64,000 nucleotides of DNA from Zygnema cylindricum (GCA_037447655.1 JBBHKE010002233.1:113398-177397); one strand, 5' to 3'. Positions 1-19,712 are shown, numbered from the stretch's first letter. A program made the numbers and translations. Notes: generated from the sequence alone by a model not told the origin.

Positions 1-40
1 TTAGGCTTTATTAGGATATATATGCCCTTAATTAGAGATG

Positions 41-51
41 ACAGGGAGAGG

Positions 52-105
<54 letters not shown>

Positions 106-113
106 GAGAGAGA
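41..113. repeat. (GA)n microsatellite
   Basis: Nearly pure GA dinucleotide run. The open frame across it (repeating RERE) is a translation artefact. Confidence 0.95.
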
Positions 114-440
114 GATGTCATTCTCTGCCAAAACAACCCACTGTAAAAAAAAACTCTAGGCGTTATTTGGATATATATGGCCTTAAAGTAGAGGTGGACA
201 GGGAGAGGGCGAGGGAGAGGAAGAGGGAGAGGAAGGGGATTCTCTCACTTGTTGACTATATAGGGGGAAAATAAAACCGAGCGTCTCTTCTCTCCCACTA
301 TTCAACTGGGAAAACCCAAAAATAACCCTAAATATCCTAAAGAATTTAAAAAACCTTGAAAAAGCATTCTCTACTCTCCCACCATTGAGTGAAAAAAACA
401 ATTTTAGTTTTTGATTTCACACTAATTTCAATTTTCTTAC

Positions 441-7533
<7,093 letters not shown>

Positions 7534-7764
7534 CACTTCTTAAGCTTATTTCTATTATGTTCCTAGCTTCGATCTTCAACTAATATTTTTTACTTTAACA
7601 GCAACTTCTGAAGAAAAAAAAACATTAATTTTGAGCAAAATTTGAAAGAATATGGAAGTATTTAGGGTTACACTGCAATGAACAAAGGAATCTAAATAAC
7701 CAACCGGTTGGAGAATTCACACGCGAAAAAACGTTTTAACAAGTACAAATTTAAAAATGATCGA

Positions 7765-7857
7765 CAATGATGTAACATATATGATGTAACAGATATGATG
7801 TAACAGAGATATGATGTAATAGAGACATGATGTAACAGATATGATGTAACATATCTC
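7765..7857. repeat. Short tandem repeat, unit close to atatgatgtaacag
   Basis: About five imperfect 14-17 bp copies. Open frames across it on the minus strand are repeat artefacts. Confidence 0.75.
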
Positions 7858-7904
7858 GACCAGGCTGGCAGTCTGTAAACTGTGTAAAGTACAGTAAAGT
7901 AAAG

Positions 7905-8106
7905 TACACCGCAAATCTCTATTAGAGTCAAGGATTAAATAGCGTCAAAAAATAATTAGCGTTATTGATTCTTATTTAGTGCCTGAGTCGTGGCAGATTA
8001 TGGTCCACGTCCTTAAATAGCGTTATTAATTCTATATCAGGTTTTGGGCTCAAAATTTAGGGGCACCGTATTAGCGTTATATACTCTAATATCGATTGGC
8101 GGTGTA
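7905..8106. mobile_element. TA-flanked MITE, family A, copy 1
   Basis: About 200 bp with imperfect terminal inverted repeats starting CACCG and flanked by TA, as in Tc1/mariner-type (Stowaway-like) elements. The inner ends contain TTAGAGTC / ACTCTAAT. The middle carries the family-A core, including a short ACGTGG/CCACGT-type stem. No coding capacity. Confidence 0.75.
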
Positions 8107-8676
8107 CTGTACTGAATCTTGCAACTTTTCGCGAGTCTGTACTGTACAGTACTGTAGTCTCCGGTTTTTCGGCATTTTTTAAATTCGTATTATATGGTTT
8201 GAATTTTTTGAAGGTGGGAGCTATTTTCGCCTTTTTGTTTATTGCTATGCTCTCCTATGTACGTAATCCGTACATATTACTTGTATACCACTTGCTAAAA
8301 GTACAAGTGGCGTGAAATGCAAGAACCGAATCGTAAGATTTGTCGGTGGTCATACGCACAAAAAAACAAAACCTCAGGATTTCAGGAATTTTTTTGACAG
8401 TGTGGACAATATCGTGCGAGCGCGTGTCATGATTCTAGAGGTTAACATTCGTGCACAACTGCATATTGAACATGACTTGTTCAGGGGAGGCTGTCTTGCG
8501 TACGGATTTGAGAGGTCTGAATTCTTTTAACACTGTCCGTACACACAGAAAAAGGTCTTGGAATCCTGGCGTTTTTACTTTTTTCGCGCCTACCGACAAT
8601 TCTTATTGTTAGGTTTTTTAAATTAACACCTCTTTGTACTTTTCGTACTTGGAACACAAGAAATCTGTACAATATC

Positions 8677-8898
8677 TACACCGTGTATCCGCTATTAGGG
8701 TTAATAAGTTTTTCGCCACTTAAAACATCTTTTCCCCGTACACACCTGTCCGATTTTCAATTTAAGACAGCCAATCGGAAGCTACAAATCTTTGCTTTCA
8801 ATCGCAACCGTCAGATATTCAATCGGACAATTGTGTATGGAGAAAAAATGTTTTAAGAAACGAATAAATCATTAACACTAATAGCGATTCTCGGTGTA
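8677..8898. mobile_element. TA-flanked MITE, family B, copy 1
   Basis: 222 bp with termini TACACCGTG... and ...TCTCGGTGTA, and an internal inverted repeat (CCGTACACACCTGTCCGATT against AATCGGACAATTGTGTATGG), so it can fold into one long hairpin. No coding capacity. Confidence 0.8.
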
Positions 8899-8927
8899 GT
8901 ATCTACATAGGGCACAAAGGGTGAAAA

Positions 8928-8970
8928 TAGCAAAAAAAGGCGAAAATAGCAAAAAAAGGCGAAAATAGCT
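8928..8970. repeat. Tandem repeat of ggcgaaaatagcaaaaaaag
   Basis: Two and a half 20-bp units. An inverted counterpart (ctattttcgcctttttg) lies at about 8222-8238, so the two may mark the ends of another, older element that brackets the family-B MITE. Confidence 0.7.
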
Positions 8971-9237
8971 CCTACCTTTCTAAACTATGAGCGTAAGGTA
9001 CGTGCTTCTGCTCAGACTGATGTTTAGTTCGCAAAAACAAATATAAGGGTGAAGTTCCATTAGACAAAAAGTGAGGTTGTTTACAGAAATTCGGACCTCT
9101 CCGTACTACGACGTACCTCTTATTTTGTTTTTATCCGGAAAACAACATTACAGAGAATCTTGCCAATATTCTACAAAAGTCTGGGAGTTAACAGTGGCCG
9201 TTGGATGGTTTCTCGCGAAGCAATCGCTTCGAAAGTT

Positions 9238-9283
9238 TCTGTAATTGGTGATGTACCTCGCGAGGTACATCACCAATTACAGA
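9238..9283. repeat. Perfect 46-bp palindrome
   Basis: Centred at 9260/9261 on ACCTCG|CGAGGT and uninterrupted over 23 bp per arm. It lies in the subterminal part of the PIF/Harbinger-like element. Confidence 0.97.
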
Positions 9284-9527
9284 CAAATTTGAGACGCGAC
9301 ACGTTGGATAATGTACATACGTGTCAAGATGTCAACCAACGGAAATCAAACAATTTCGCACACGATATACACATTCAAAAATACAACAAAAGATATAAAC
9401 GAAATCTAGTAACGCACTTTTGTCACGCTATTTTTGTAAGCGCCCATTCGTCACACTATTTCTAGCAGCGCTCGTTCGTCACGCGTAAAAACAGGAACCC
9501 TAAAAAAATGAGGTGGTATCTGACAAG

Positions 9528-9730
9528 TACACCGCGAATCGTTATTAGCGTTGAGAAATTATTAGTGTAAAGAAAAAATTAGCGTCATTCATTCTAATTT
9601 AGTGCCAGGAGACGTGGCAGATTATAGTCCACGTCCTTAAATAGTGTAGTTTATTCTATTTAAGGTATTAATGTCAAAATTTTAGGGTGCCGATATAGAG
9701 TTCATAACTCTAATAACGATTCGCGGTGTA
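9528..9730. mobile_element. TA-flanked MITE, family A, copy 2
   Basis: Termini CACCGCGAATCGTTATTAGCG and the matching inverse, flanked by TA. It is inserted exactly into the TA that begins the hAT-like element. Confidence 0.85.
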
Positions 9731-10451
9731 GTGTTGAGTATCGGGTAAATTCATATCGCGATAATTTCGATATTCGATATATCGAATATCGATCGAGGAG
9801 AAACCTCGATATATCGTACCGAGACCAACATAAATTATCGCGATATATATCGCTATATATATATTAATTTTAAAAATTTAATATTTTATATTTTTATATA
9901 ATATGTAATTTTAGCGAATATAATTACTTATTTGGGGTATGGTTACATCAGGAGGTCTTTGTAATAGTACGGACAGCAAAATTTATGTATTACATAGGCC
10001 TCGGTTACATCGCGTATCGTATGTAAACAAGTTTTTACATACGTGTTTTGATTTGAGTGGTTCCTTGTAAGTTGACAATCAAATCTCTAAAATCGTCAAA
10101 TATTTGAATACCGACCATTTTCGTATGGAAATCCGTACTTGCGTATTATGTACGTGTACTTCGCAAGTGTACCACGTCAATGTACCTCAAAGATCTCCTT
10201 CACTCTGCTGACTTTCAAGAAAAAAACGTATTTATTTTCGGCAAAGATTTTACAGACACCTTGTCCCGAAGGCACATGACTTTGGAGACCTGTGAAATTT
10301 TTTTATTTTTTATTTTTGTAATGCCTCGATATATCAGCGATATATCGCGATATTTTGATTTTCGATATATCGAAGCGATAAATTGAATATTGGGTACCTA
10401 AAATTTGATATATATTGAATATCGGCAAAAGGTCCTCGATACCCAACACTA
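9528..10451. mobile_element. hAT-like non-autonomous element (TAGTGTTG ends)
   Basis: Termini TAGTGTTGAGTATCG and ...GATACCCAACACTA, flanked by a perfect 8-bp direct repeat CTGACAAG (9520-9527 and 10452-10459), the hAT signature. A family-A MITE occupies the terminal TA of the left end (9528-9730). The interior is full of CGATAT palindromic words. No transposase. Confidence 0.8.
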
Positions 10452-10833
10452 CTGACAAGGCGTCTGAAAAGAGTGCAAAAGTTGTGTTGCATGATGACTT
10501 GGTACCCACGTGCATGGTACGCAAATTAAGATTTTTGGTTAGTGTGAAAATTATTGATGATTTCCAATATCCAATCCATAGCTACGTGGCACCACTCTTT
10601 TGCTAACACGTGCATTACAAACTTTGCGCAATGGAACTTCGTTCAAAATGTCGCATTCTATAATGTTGGCCGTACAATTACAGAATATCCTTATGGAACG
10701 TCACCCTAAGTCAAATATTCCGTGCGAACACGAACTAATTTCACGGATACGCCTCTCTTCTAGGATACCGTACATAATCGAATCGTCTCGACGAGGCATA
10801 CAGCGTGGGCAAAACGACAAATATAGTGGGAAT

Positions 10834-11402
10834 CAGAGGTCGCAAAAGTCAAAATTGTACATAACCGAAACCGACCATTTTTTTTTTCAAAATCTGAGTA
10901 ACCGACGACCGACCGGGTTATGTCACGATCCAAAATTGTTAACCGGTAACCGACCGACGTTTACGAAAATAAAAGTTAACCGAAACTTTATTTCTCGCGA
11001 CTAACCGTGCCCGCCCGTAACCGAAAAGGTACAAAATTACAACGCTCATTGTTATTAGCGTTAATGTACTTTGCAATAATGTACGACGTATGAATAAGCC
11101 AATAATTACGATTTGTCGCGTTCCCTAAGATTTGCGAAATGAAAAGTGTTACTACCGTGTCAGATTTGCGACGCTAATCATGATGTCACGTACTTCCACG
11201 ATACCAAAGAGTACAAAGTACGATAATGTTGGATTGTATGGACAGTACAATTTTTTATTTTTTTTCGTTAACCGACCGTAACCGACTTTTTTTTTTTCTG
11301 GTGAACCAACCGACCGCAACCGCCCGCCCAAAATTTGGCAACCGAATCCATTCGGCATCCGGCGCGGGCAGTCGGTCACGGTTTCGGTTGACCGTTTGCG
11401 AC
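10834..11402. mobile_element. Possible decayed hAT-like element rich in CCGAC
   Basis: Imperfect inverted ends (AGAGGTCGCAAAAG against GTCGCAAACGG), with TGGGAAT directly repeated outside (10827-10833 and 11403-11409). The subterminal parts are packed with ACCGAC/AACCG words. Confidence 0.4.
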
Positions 11403-11409
11403 TGGGAAT

Positions 11410-12817
11410 GCTCTAACTAAAAATGTCGTCGATCACATTTATCTACGGTTCAAAGCATAGTTCAAAAGTAGGTGACAGTACACCCACACAATATGCCTAT
11501 TATACGTAAATTTTACAATACTACCTTAAGACCCATATTGTATTGGCCGCAAAATGAAATAAAATAGTAACAGGGTTGAGTTGCACATGGTTCGATAGAG
11601 AATTAGATGTCATGTCTAAATTTGAAAAAAAAAAGGACAAAAAAATAATTATGTGAGTTTTGAGCGACTTTTTATTTAAACCGTCAGATTTGGACGATCT
11701 GACGGTCGTTGGTGAGAGTAACGATCTAAGAATATCACATGAAAAGCCCATAACACAACTTACGACAGGACTATCGTCAGATTCGTCCGCGGGTTTTTTT
11801 TTTTCCCAGTTTTTTTTCCCGCGCAATGTCATCCTACGCCGTGTCAGTTCGCTAAAAAATTTCGTTCAGCGGCGTGCATAGTACAATGAGCATACGTCAG
11901 ATTCGTACGCTCGTACAGAGGTGTGCACAGCACACACACATAGTATGCCTACGTTGCGCGAGTTTTGTGCCAAGCTTTGTGCGCCTACCAAAGGCCTACC
12001 ATAAAAACGCCTACTTTTTAACTATGGTTCAAAGGTAACCCTAAACCAGACAAGCAGGCAGAAACTGTGGCTTCTGATTTTATCGTACGGATTTTAAGCG
12101 TACGTTATGAAATGGTTTTATTGCATAAAATATCATATATTATGTATGAGGTTTAGCATACGGTATTTCTGCTGCACGATGATGCATCCGCAAATTTCGG
12201 ATGGCGTTTGTCAGTTTGTGCTTCGCGGTATGCATGATATCATTGCTCCCAAGCGTGCGATGCGTCTCCACTTGTACGAACGCCGACAGCCTGGTTGAAC
12301 TCTGAAACCTGCCACGGCACCTGCAAAGAAAATCTGCCGCGATTTTCACCTTAAAGAATTTGGCAGGCGGGAAAACTCTGCATCACATTAAATTTGCCAG
12401 AGGCCTGACATCACATAGTGCGACGTCACTCTTTATGTCTGCAATTCTGCACGGGCCTGACATCACAAAAAAATCCCGTCATTTACTGTTATCTTGTCGT
12501 CTTGAGAGTGAATTATTTAATTAAAATAGTGCGGAGAAACAAATAGTTTTATAATTTTATTTTTTGGGTCCAAGGGCCTAGAGCCAACAAAACGACAAAA
12601 CATTAACGCTAATTTACACATATAACAGTAATTTCAGTAATTTGGATACACATTCCCATGGTGTAGCCGGCTAGCCGCTTTTTTGGTACTTTTGTACAGA
12701 ATATCAATAAGTTTTAGTACGATCTGACACATTTCGTACACCACACTATTTAGATACCATCTGAATTAGAGTGTTTAACACTAATAAAACCACAACAAGG
12801 TTAGCGTAAAGGAAAGA
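11410..12817. other. Non-coding, transposon-derived interval
   Basis: No gene recognised. Short open frames here have no domain, splice or repeat support. Scattered pieces such as CACTAATAACG look like degraded MITE ends. Confidence 0.5.
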
Positions 12818-12945
12818 TACACCGCGCATCGTTATTAGTGTCAAAGTTTAAATAGCGTAAAAAAAAATAGTGTTATTGATTCTAATTTAGTGCCAGAAAC
12901 GTGGCAGATTATGGTCCACGTCCTTAAATAGCGTTGCTAATTTAA
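12818..12945. mobile_element. Truncated family-A MITE, copy 3
   Basis: Has the left TACACCGCG end and the shared core (gtggcagattatggtccacg), but the right end is missing. The sequence diverges after the ccttaaatagcgtt word. Confidence 0.7.
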
Positions 12946-13383
12946 ACCAAGCAACAATGTACAGTCTAGGTTCGTTACGAGGGCCAGTAGTTAAGAAAAC
13001 CGTGTGTCCCTGTGTCCACACCGCCAAGAGATAGTCTCACACGCCGTAATCAAGTATGGCAATAGGGTCATAGGGTCTGTTTTGTGCTTTTTTACAATAA
13101 AACAAAAAAAAAGAGAAATAAAATAACCCTAAACATACGGTCGCGCGGAGAATACGAGGTGTGCCCCCCAATCAACGCGCTCGCGCGTGCGAAAAGCTGG
13201 AAAAAATTGCAAGGTTGAGTATAGTACTTCCTCATTTCAGGGGAAATATCCTAACCGTAAATAATCCACGGCTAGAAATAGAAGGAGAATGGAGAATGTG
13301 AAAAATAATCTTTGCCTCTCGTACTTATTCTACACTAGTGAATCAACGCCCGTTACACGGGCATGGACATTGTCTTGTTTTAT

Positions 13384-13843
13384 TAGTGTTGTGTATCGGT
13401 AAGGATTTGCCGATAACCGACATGGGCCTTTTTTGGGGTAGCCGATAATCAATATATTGGTATGGAGATATATGTACGGACCGTACTGATAAATGTACGA
13501 CAAGTTCACTCAACTCTACGTGTTATTCCCTCGACGCGCCCTACTCACAACCCCTATCTACTGAGGTGCCTACCAATCACATCATTTATACAAGCCGAAA
13601 GTACAGTAGCCGACATTAGATATGTACGGCTTTAGTACGACTCCAGTTAAAACGATGTACCTTTCACATCTGACGCCATGACTTTGTCTCTTTCTTCTTT
13701 GGGATCCACTGAAAACCTGCCACGTGTACTCTGGACAATAAGTACAAAAAGTACAAATATATCGGTAACTCTGACCGTTCGATAACCAACAACAATCAGT
13801 ATCGGTATTATCGCGATAAATTTTTTACCAATACACAACACTA
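13384..13843. mobile_element. hAT-like non-autonomous element, 460 bp
   Basis: Ends TAGTGTTGTGTATCGG and ...ATACACAACACTA, flanked by a perfect 8-bp duplication TGTTTTAT (13376-13383, 13844-13851). Its interior is rich in CCGATA words. Related to, but distinct from, the element at 9528. Confidence 0.88.
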
Positions 13844-14036
13844 TGTTTTATCATGCCCGTTTATGAATTAGCACGCTCGTTACTCGCACATTAACCATTT
13901 AATGTTTATCAAAGGGTGTAAGTACAGCACTATTGAAGATGTCTTTACGTACATTTGTAGTCGCGACCCAAAATTTCACCTAGATTGACGGTAAGGCGGG
14001 TTTATCTGTATTCATTGACAATATCGTGCATCCGCA

Positions 14037-14167
14037 ATTGATCGTGCCCGTTGATCGTACCCATTTATCGTGCCCGTTGATCGTACCCGTTGATCGTGAC
14101 CGGTGATCGTACCCGTTGATTGTACCCCTTGATCGTGCCCGTTTATCATGCCCGTCAATCGCGCCCA
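14037..14167. repeat. 13-bp tandem repeat, unit gatcgtgcccgtt
   Basis: About ten units with point variants (gatcgtacccgtt, tatcatgcccgtc and others). The open frame on the minus strand is a repeat artefact. Confidence 0.85.
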
Positions 14168-14679
14168 TTACAAGCGCATGGACCGTGTCCTTTTTATCGA
14201 ATCGTTTGAGTACGGTCGTACTATTATAGAGGTTCGTACGGACATTTGTAGACGCGACTCAAAACAACACAACAATTGACGCAACATTTGACCCGTTTGG
14301 TGACGTCGGCCGAGGGACATGGCGTTTACGGGTGTAGACGAACAAAAAGTTTGCCTATTTGAAGGTTTCCAAACGGACGACCAACGGTGTATAATTTGAA
14401 TAGAGATTAGTAAAAGACAATAAGTGCAATAGTGCATAGATCCACAAAACTTATGTCGACAAACGACAACAGATGTGTTTGATTCGAGGCGTGCTCTTTC
14501 AAAACAAAAACACCTATCATGTACTCCTCGTAGAAAATACAAAATCCGTACTCTACATCATATCATATAGAGCTGTAAATTACTTGGATGGTCCTTAGTC
14601 TTTTTTAAGGATGAGGATTTTTCTTAGAGTGGAATCTGCCCTGTCTATAGATCCTGCCAGAACAATGAATGTCCTCTTA

Positions 14680-15418
14680 GGGTGACGTTCCATTAGGCGA
14701 AAAGTGGGATTCGTTACTGGAAGCAGTACGTTTTCGTACAGTGCCGTACATAGCCGTACCATTTGTTTTTTTTTTGTCAGACGAAACATCGTTACTAGAA
14801 AGCTGTTTGGAAGCTCTAATGATGTAGGCGTAATTCGTGACCGTTGGATGTTTCACATTTTGAGATCCGCGAAGCAATCGAGCACATCATCCAGTAGGCC
14901 CCAACTCTCCTCGCCGAGGAGAGTTGGGGCCCACTAGATGATTTTCATTGGTACAAGTGAAAAGTAAAAAAAATATCTACGTTGTACAAGCGATCAAAAG
15001 CCTGCACGTTGTACATGCCATGTGCCCCCTGCCACGTTGAATGCAAGTCGGGTGAAAATATCCTCGCACGCCCCGTCTGACATCCACCGACATTCAAAGT
15101 TTGCCGCGACCTTCAAGGTTTGTCGCGTCTTTTTGCCATTCCATTTTGAAATTTTGATTTCCATTTTCAAAATCAAAATCTAGCCAAAAACTTTATGTAC
15201 GAATCGTTACTTACCTCCAATAGAACAGAAATTTCGTACAAATATTCCGTTTGTAGAGTTTTTATAAGATTTTTAGAATATGAACTCTAACCTACGTGGC
15301 GCCAATCATAATTGAGGAAGGTTTGTTACTAGGGTGACAAAATGGAGAGGACTTTAAGTAAATTATGCCAGTCGACTTGTCTGTACATTTACTAGGACCG
15401 CCTAATGGAACGTCACCC
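14680..15418. mobile_element. PIF/Harbinger-like non-autonomous element, 739 bp
   Basis: Perfect terminal inverted repeats GGGTGACGTTCCATTAGGCG / inverse, flanked by TTA (14677-14679, 15419-15421). A near-perfect palindrome lies at 14886-14942. No transposase. Confidence 0.88.
14886..14942. repeat. 57-bp palindrome with single-base centre
   Basis: Arms pair over 28 positions with two mismatches around 14914. The inner arm is GGCCCCAACTCTCCTCG and its complement. Subterminal position as in the related elements. Confidence 0.95.
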
Positions 15419-15421
15419 TTA

Positions 15422-15939
15422 TGCAACAAACTAGACCCTACTTGCAAACTTTTACTTACAGTTCAGAAGTACATAAAGGTACATATAACCAAAAGCGATT
15501 TGTACCTTTGCTTAACCCGTTTTGGTACTGTACTTTTCAAGCTTTACGGGCACTTTTTAGTCTAAACTATAAAGTCGGGCCGTACGGTATAATTCAATAA
15601 ACTGCAAAAATAGAGCCAACAAAGCTCAATGATTGGCGACAGCCGCATAAAATCTTGCGGCCCGATTATGTTTTTACACGTTAAAAAGGACAACAATAGA
15701 GTTCATGTTCACGAAAAAAAAGGTTCCTTGAAATTTTACAGAAACCATTTCCATCGTCAATGACAGTAAATGATTCGTCCAAATTTATGTGTCGATCTAA
15801 TAAAAGTTTTGGGACGGGTAAGGGTAACCTTCTAGCAAGCGTTCCCAGTAATCGTACGGTCACGTTTACTAGCATTAATATTTCTAACACCTTTCCATCG
15901 GGTCGTGTCAGCGAGGCAAAAATTCCTTATGTGTTGGAT
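15422..15939. other. Interval without recognised gene
   Basis: Lies between a PIF/Harbinger-like element and the copia LTR. Open frames overlap on both strands without domains. Confidence 0.4.
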
Positions 15940-16906
15940 TGTAATTCTGTGACCTCCATTCGTACACAAAATGTCCACCTTATGTGAAACCTCTAGGATA
16001 GTATATGCACTTTTGACTTTGACAATGAATAAGTTCCACCCTGGGACGCAAAAACTCTGACCAACTACACCCCTGTGTAGCCTGGACTCCCTTGATTCCG
16101 CAGCAAAAAGATTCACTGAATTTGCTCACTTGAGCATTAAGTTATGGTTGACCAAAGTTGGTCCATAAATACAGGTGCTCTCTGGGAGAGAGGCTGAAAA
16201 ACCAAAAATATTCTAAGTCCTAAGCTACCTCTCTAAATCTATCTCTAAGGTACTAGACCAATAATATTATTGTAAAGTACAAGAAGGTACAAGTACCGCT
16301 GTACTTCTTGTACGACCATAGTACGGCATGGCCGGTCCGCTGACGCGTGTCAGTTCCGGAGCCGTAGTTGCTCCTCCCGTAACGTCCGCTGTCGAACCAT
16401 ATGTTGCCACGTGTCATCCGCTGACATCTGCTCCGCAAATCGCCAAATGTCTATTCCGGTATTCCGGCCCCACTGTGAGTCGTTCGATCTAGACATTTTA
16501 ATTTCGTCCGTCGAAATTAAATGTTAATTCGTAATTTTCGTGCGGTCCCGATTTCGTGCGACGCGGTATGTTTCCATGCGTAAATCGTTGCGTAATTTGT
16601 TAAATGAAATGTCCGGCGCTGTACAAGTTTAAATTATTATCGCGCCATATACATGTATCAAATCTTCATGGCTTACTGGATAAGGCGTACGGCTGTTCCG
16701 TACGGTGATCATTTAGAGGTCACTGGGTCAATTCTCACAAGGTGCAGTAATATATTTTGCAAAGAAAACTGCCCTGACTGATCTGCCTGTCTCCTTTAGC
16801 TGCAGCAGGCAGCCATGGCTTTATACAGGTCCTCAGTGACTACGACAAGTATGAGGGCTGCAGTAAGTCCATAAGAAAATACTACAAAATACCTCCATTT
16901 TCAACA
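15940..16906 (-). repeat. 3' LTR of copia 1
   Basis: Starts TGTAATTCTG on the plus strand and ends CCATTTTCAACA. It matches 19713-20655 along its length. It contains the three-hairpin leader motif (about 16030-16110) and a tRNA-like segment with A- and B-box resemblance (16672-16745). Confidence 0.9.
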
Positions 16907-16919
16907 CTCCTCTTATTTT

Positions 16920-18543
16920 CTAGTCTATCTTTTGCTTCAGTCCACACTTCTCCCTAAATAATATCAATTTAGGAGAAGGGACCGGTTTAGTCATCATATC
17001 TGCTACCATCTCTCCATCTGGTTTATATTCCAAACTAATTATTTTATTCTCAACCTTCTCTCTAACAAAACTCAAACGAATATTCATATGCTTTGCTTTA
17101 AAGTGATGCTTAGGGTTGGCTGCAATTGCGATCGCAGCTTGATTGTCACAAAATACTTTTTGCACTCCGCTTTGCATATATCCCAATTCTTGAAGCAAAG
17201 ATTTCACCCGCATTAATTCTTTCACAGCAGAACAAGAGGCCATATACTCAGCCTCCATGGTGGACTGAGCAATCACCTTTTGCTGCTTACTGCTCCAACA
17301 ACAGACCCCATTCCCAACATAGAACAAATATCCAGAAGTACACCTCCTCATCGGAGCATCCCCATAACTGGCATCACTCCAAGTAGTGATGTTAGTGTTA
17401 TCCCCACCCAGATGCAACCAGAAATCTCTTGTTCCTACCAAATACCGCATGACCCTTTTGGCCGCTTCCCAATCTTTCTTCCTAGGATCATTCAGACTCC
17501 TACTTAATACTCCCACAGCTGCTGCTATATCAGGACGAGTGCAATTCATAAAATAGATCAAACTACCGACAACCTGTCTGTACGGAATAGTTTGCATGAA
17601 CTTACTTTCCTCAGGTCCTAAATCATTATCTAAGATCAAGATTCCCTCTTCTGAGCTCCCCTCACTTCCCTTCTTCAAGTCCATTGGTGTCGTACAACGA
17701 TTTGCTTTATCCATTTGAAATTTTTCAAGCATATTCCCAATTGCTTCCTTTTAGGTTAGTCTAATTATCTTCTTTTCTCTATCCCTCTCCATTTGTATTC
17801 CCAATATGTACTTTGCCTCCCCCAAATCTTTCATTTCAAATCTATTTTTTTAGATCCTTTTTCAATCTATTAATTTTCACCATTGATTTACTCAAAACAA
17901 GCAAATCATCAACATATATGGCAATGAAAATTATACCTTCCTCATCCTCAAATAAGTAGATGGAATGATCCGAACTAATTCGAATATATCCCAAACTTGT
18001 CAAAAACTCGTCCAATTTTTTGTTCCACTGGCGTGGAGCTTGCTTTAGTCCATAGAGAGACTTTATCAATTTGCACACCTTGCTTTCTTCTCCTTTCTCC
18101 ACAAATCCTTCCGGTTGTCGCATGAAGATCTCTTCTTCCAATTCTCCGTGTAAGAAAGCGGTTTTGATATCCATCTGGTGCACTTCCATGTCTTCCGCTG
18201 CCGCGAGACTAAGTAGGATCCGGACGGAGAGGAATCTAACAACTGGAGCTAAAGTCTCCTCATAATCGATTCCCTCCTTCTGTGTAAATCCCTTTGCCAC
18301 TAATCTGGCTTTGTATCGCTCGATAGTGTTATCTGGATTAAGCTTCAACTTAAACACCCACTTGCACCCTATTGGTTTTCTATCCGGAGGACAATCCACT
18401 AACTCCCAAGTGTTTGCTTCCATAATGGAAGCCATCTCATCATTAATAGCTGTCACCCATCTACCACCTTCCAGACTATTAACGGCTTCTGAGTAAGTCT
18501 GGGGTTCGCTCAAATGTGATAGCTTAGTTACCTTGTTGTTCAC
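16920..18543 (-). pseudogene. Copia 1 reverse transcriptase and RNase H, broken
   Basis: RT upstream part (17842-18543) has [31 protein letters not shown] and the catalytic YVDD box. The downstream part (16920-17732) has the copia-type RNase H (TWSDASYGD, CDNQAA, MTKPVPSP). The frame breaks in a 7-T run at 17845-17851, and an in-frame stop replaces a glutamine codon at 17751-17753. Not functional as it stands. Confidence 0.92.
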
Positions 18544-19661
18544 TTGTCTCTCTTGAAGTCTCTTGATGCTTCTTCTTCCTCCTTCAAATTCTGACGCGGG
18601 AATCGAGGGTAATCTCGGATTCCTCCGAACAGCTTCACCTCCAGCTCCTCGTTGAGGAGAAGTTCTCCATCGTCCTCATCGGAGTCCTCTCCGATGACTT
18701 GTGTTGCCACAAATGCCTTCTTTTTCTTTGCGGCTGGTTTTCGGACCTCTTCCTCCTTCAATCTCAACTCTGACAGTTTAGTACACTCCGCCATGTAATG
18801 TCCCGACTTCTTACAAAAGTGACAAAGCCCATTCGGAGGCCTCGATTCAGAGCCTTCCGATTGATTTCCTCTTCCCCCTCCACGAAAGTTTCCATAAGGT
18901 TTCTTGGAATCCTTGTCTCCCCAATTAGTTCCAGCAGCCAATGTCTGAACACTCTTTCCTCCTCTACGAATCTCAATTGTGTTTTCCTAAACCAAAATCA
19001 TTCCCACAACGGAGTTCCAAAACCATCGATGATCTGGCAAGTCCTGAACCCTGTTAACAATGTTTTCATAATCATCTGGGAGTTTCATCAACAAAGTATT
19101 CACCTTCTCTTTCTCAGTCTCCCTTTTCCCTGCACTCTCTAACTCCATAAATAACCCGGCCAAGTCATTACAAAAATCTAACATTTTCCCCCCTTTGTAC
19201 CCATAAGCCTGTACCTTTTGATCTGCTAGCTTCTGCTGCTGAATTGTACCACTCTTGTAAATGTTGACAAGTGCCTCCCACAACTCGTTCGCCCTGTCCA
19301 CATGAAGATGAGGTGTAGCCAATGCCTAGGTGAGACGTCCAAGAATAAAATGAGTCGCCACGGTATTGTTGAAATCCCAGATTTCACTATCATTAGCCTC
19401 GGTTTTCTGAACACCTGCTGCCAAAACCGATCCAGTAGGCATCGGTGTAAGTTTTTCCTTCCCCTTCTCCTTCCCTATGTCCGACACGATGCTCTCTCCA
19501 ACATCCTCTTCCACCTCTGCCCCCGCAGATCCCCCTGTGAACCGAGACCCTCCAAACCCTGGTGGAACTCCCAAATTTGCGGATGGCCGACGCACACGAC
19601 CACTCACAATGCCCATAGCCGTTTCTCAACTAGTGCACCCCTTATCATGGTTTCCCAATAA
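18540..19661 (-). pseudogene. Copia 1 gag with CCHC zinc knuckle, broken
   Basis: Gag-like segment (ANELWEALVNIYKS, LMKLPDDYENIV) followed by a CHFCKKSGHYMAEC knuckle (about 18790-18830). A stop interrupts the frame at about 19326 and a frame change lies at about 18950-18990. The knuckle is followed at once by RT, which marks the internal deletion. Confidence 0.85.
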
Positions 19662-19700
19662 ATGAACCCTGTTCCATTAAAAATAGGCACCCTAAAGGGC

Positions 19701-19712
19701 GGGCCCATAACC
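19701..19712 (-). promoter_or_regulatory. Primer-binding site of copia 1, half tRNA-iMet type
   Basis: GGTTATGGGCCC in element orientation abuts the 5' LTR. It is complementary to the anticodon stem-loop of initiator tRNA-Met, the priming mode known for Drosophila copia and Ty5, rather than to the tRNA 3' end. Confidence 0.75.

Larger units (their letters stand above)
9047..10706. mobile_element. PIF/Harbinger-like non-autonomous element with nested insertions
   Basis: Ends GGGTGAAGTTCCAT and its inverse with one mismatch, flanked by TAA on both sides (9044-9046, 10707-10709), the 3-bp TWA duplication typical of PIF/Harbinger. An hAT-like element (9528-10451) is inserted inside. No transposase is seen. 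A perfect 46-bp palindrome lies about 215 bp from the left end. Confidence 0.7.

Noticed and set aside
38-274. Arg/Glu repeat ORF (RERERE)
   Set aside because: Pure translation of the GA microsatellite.
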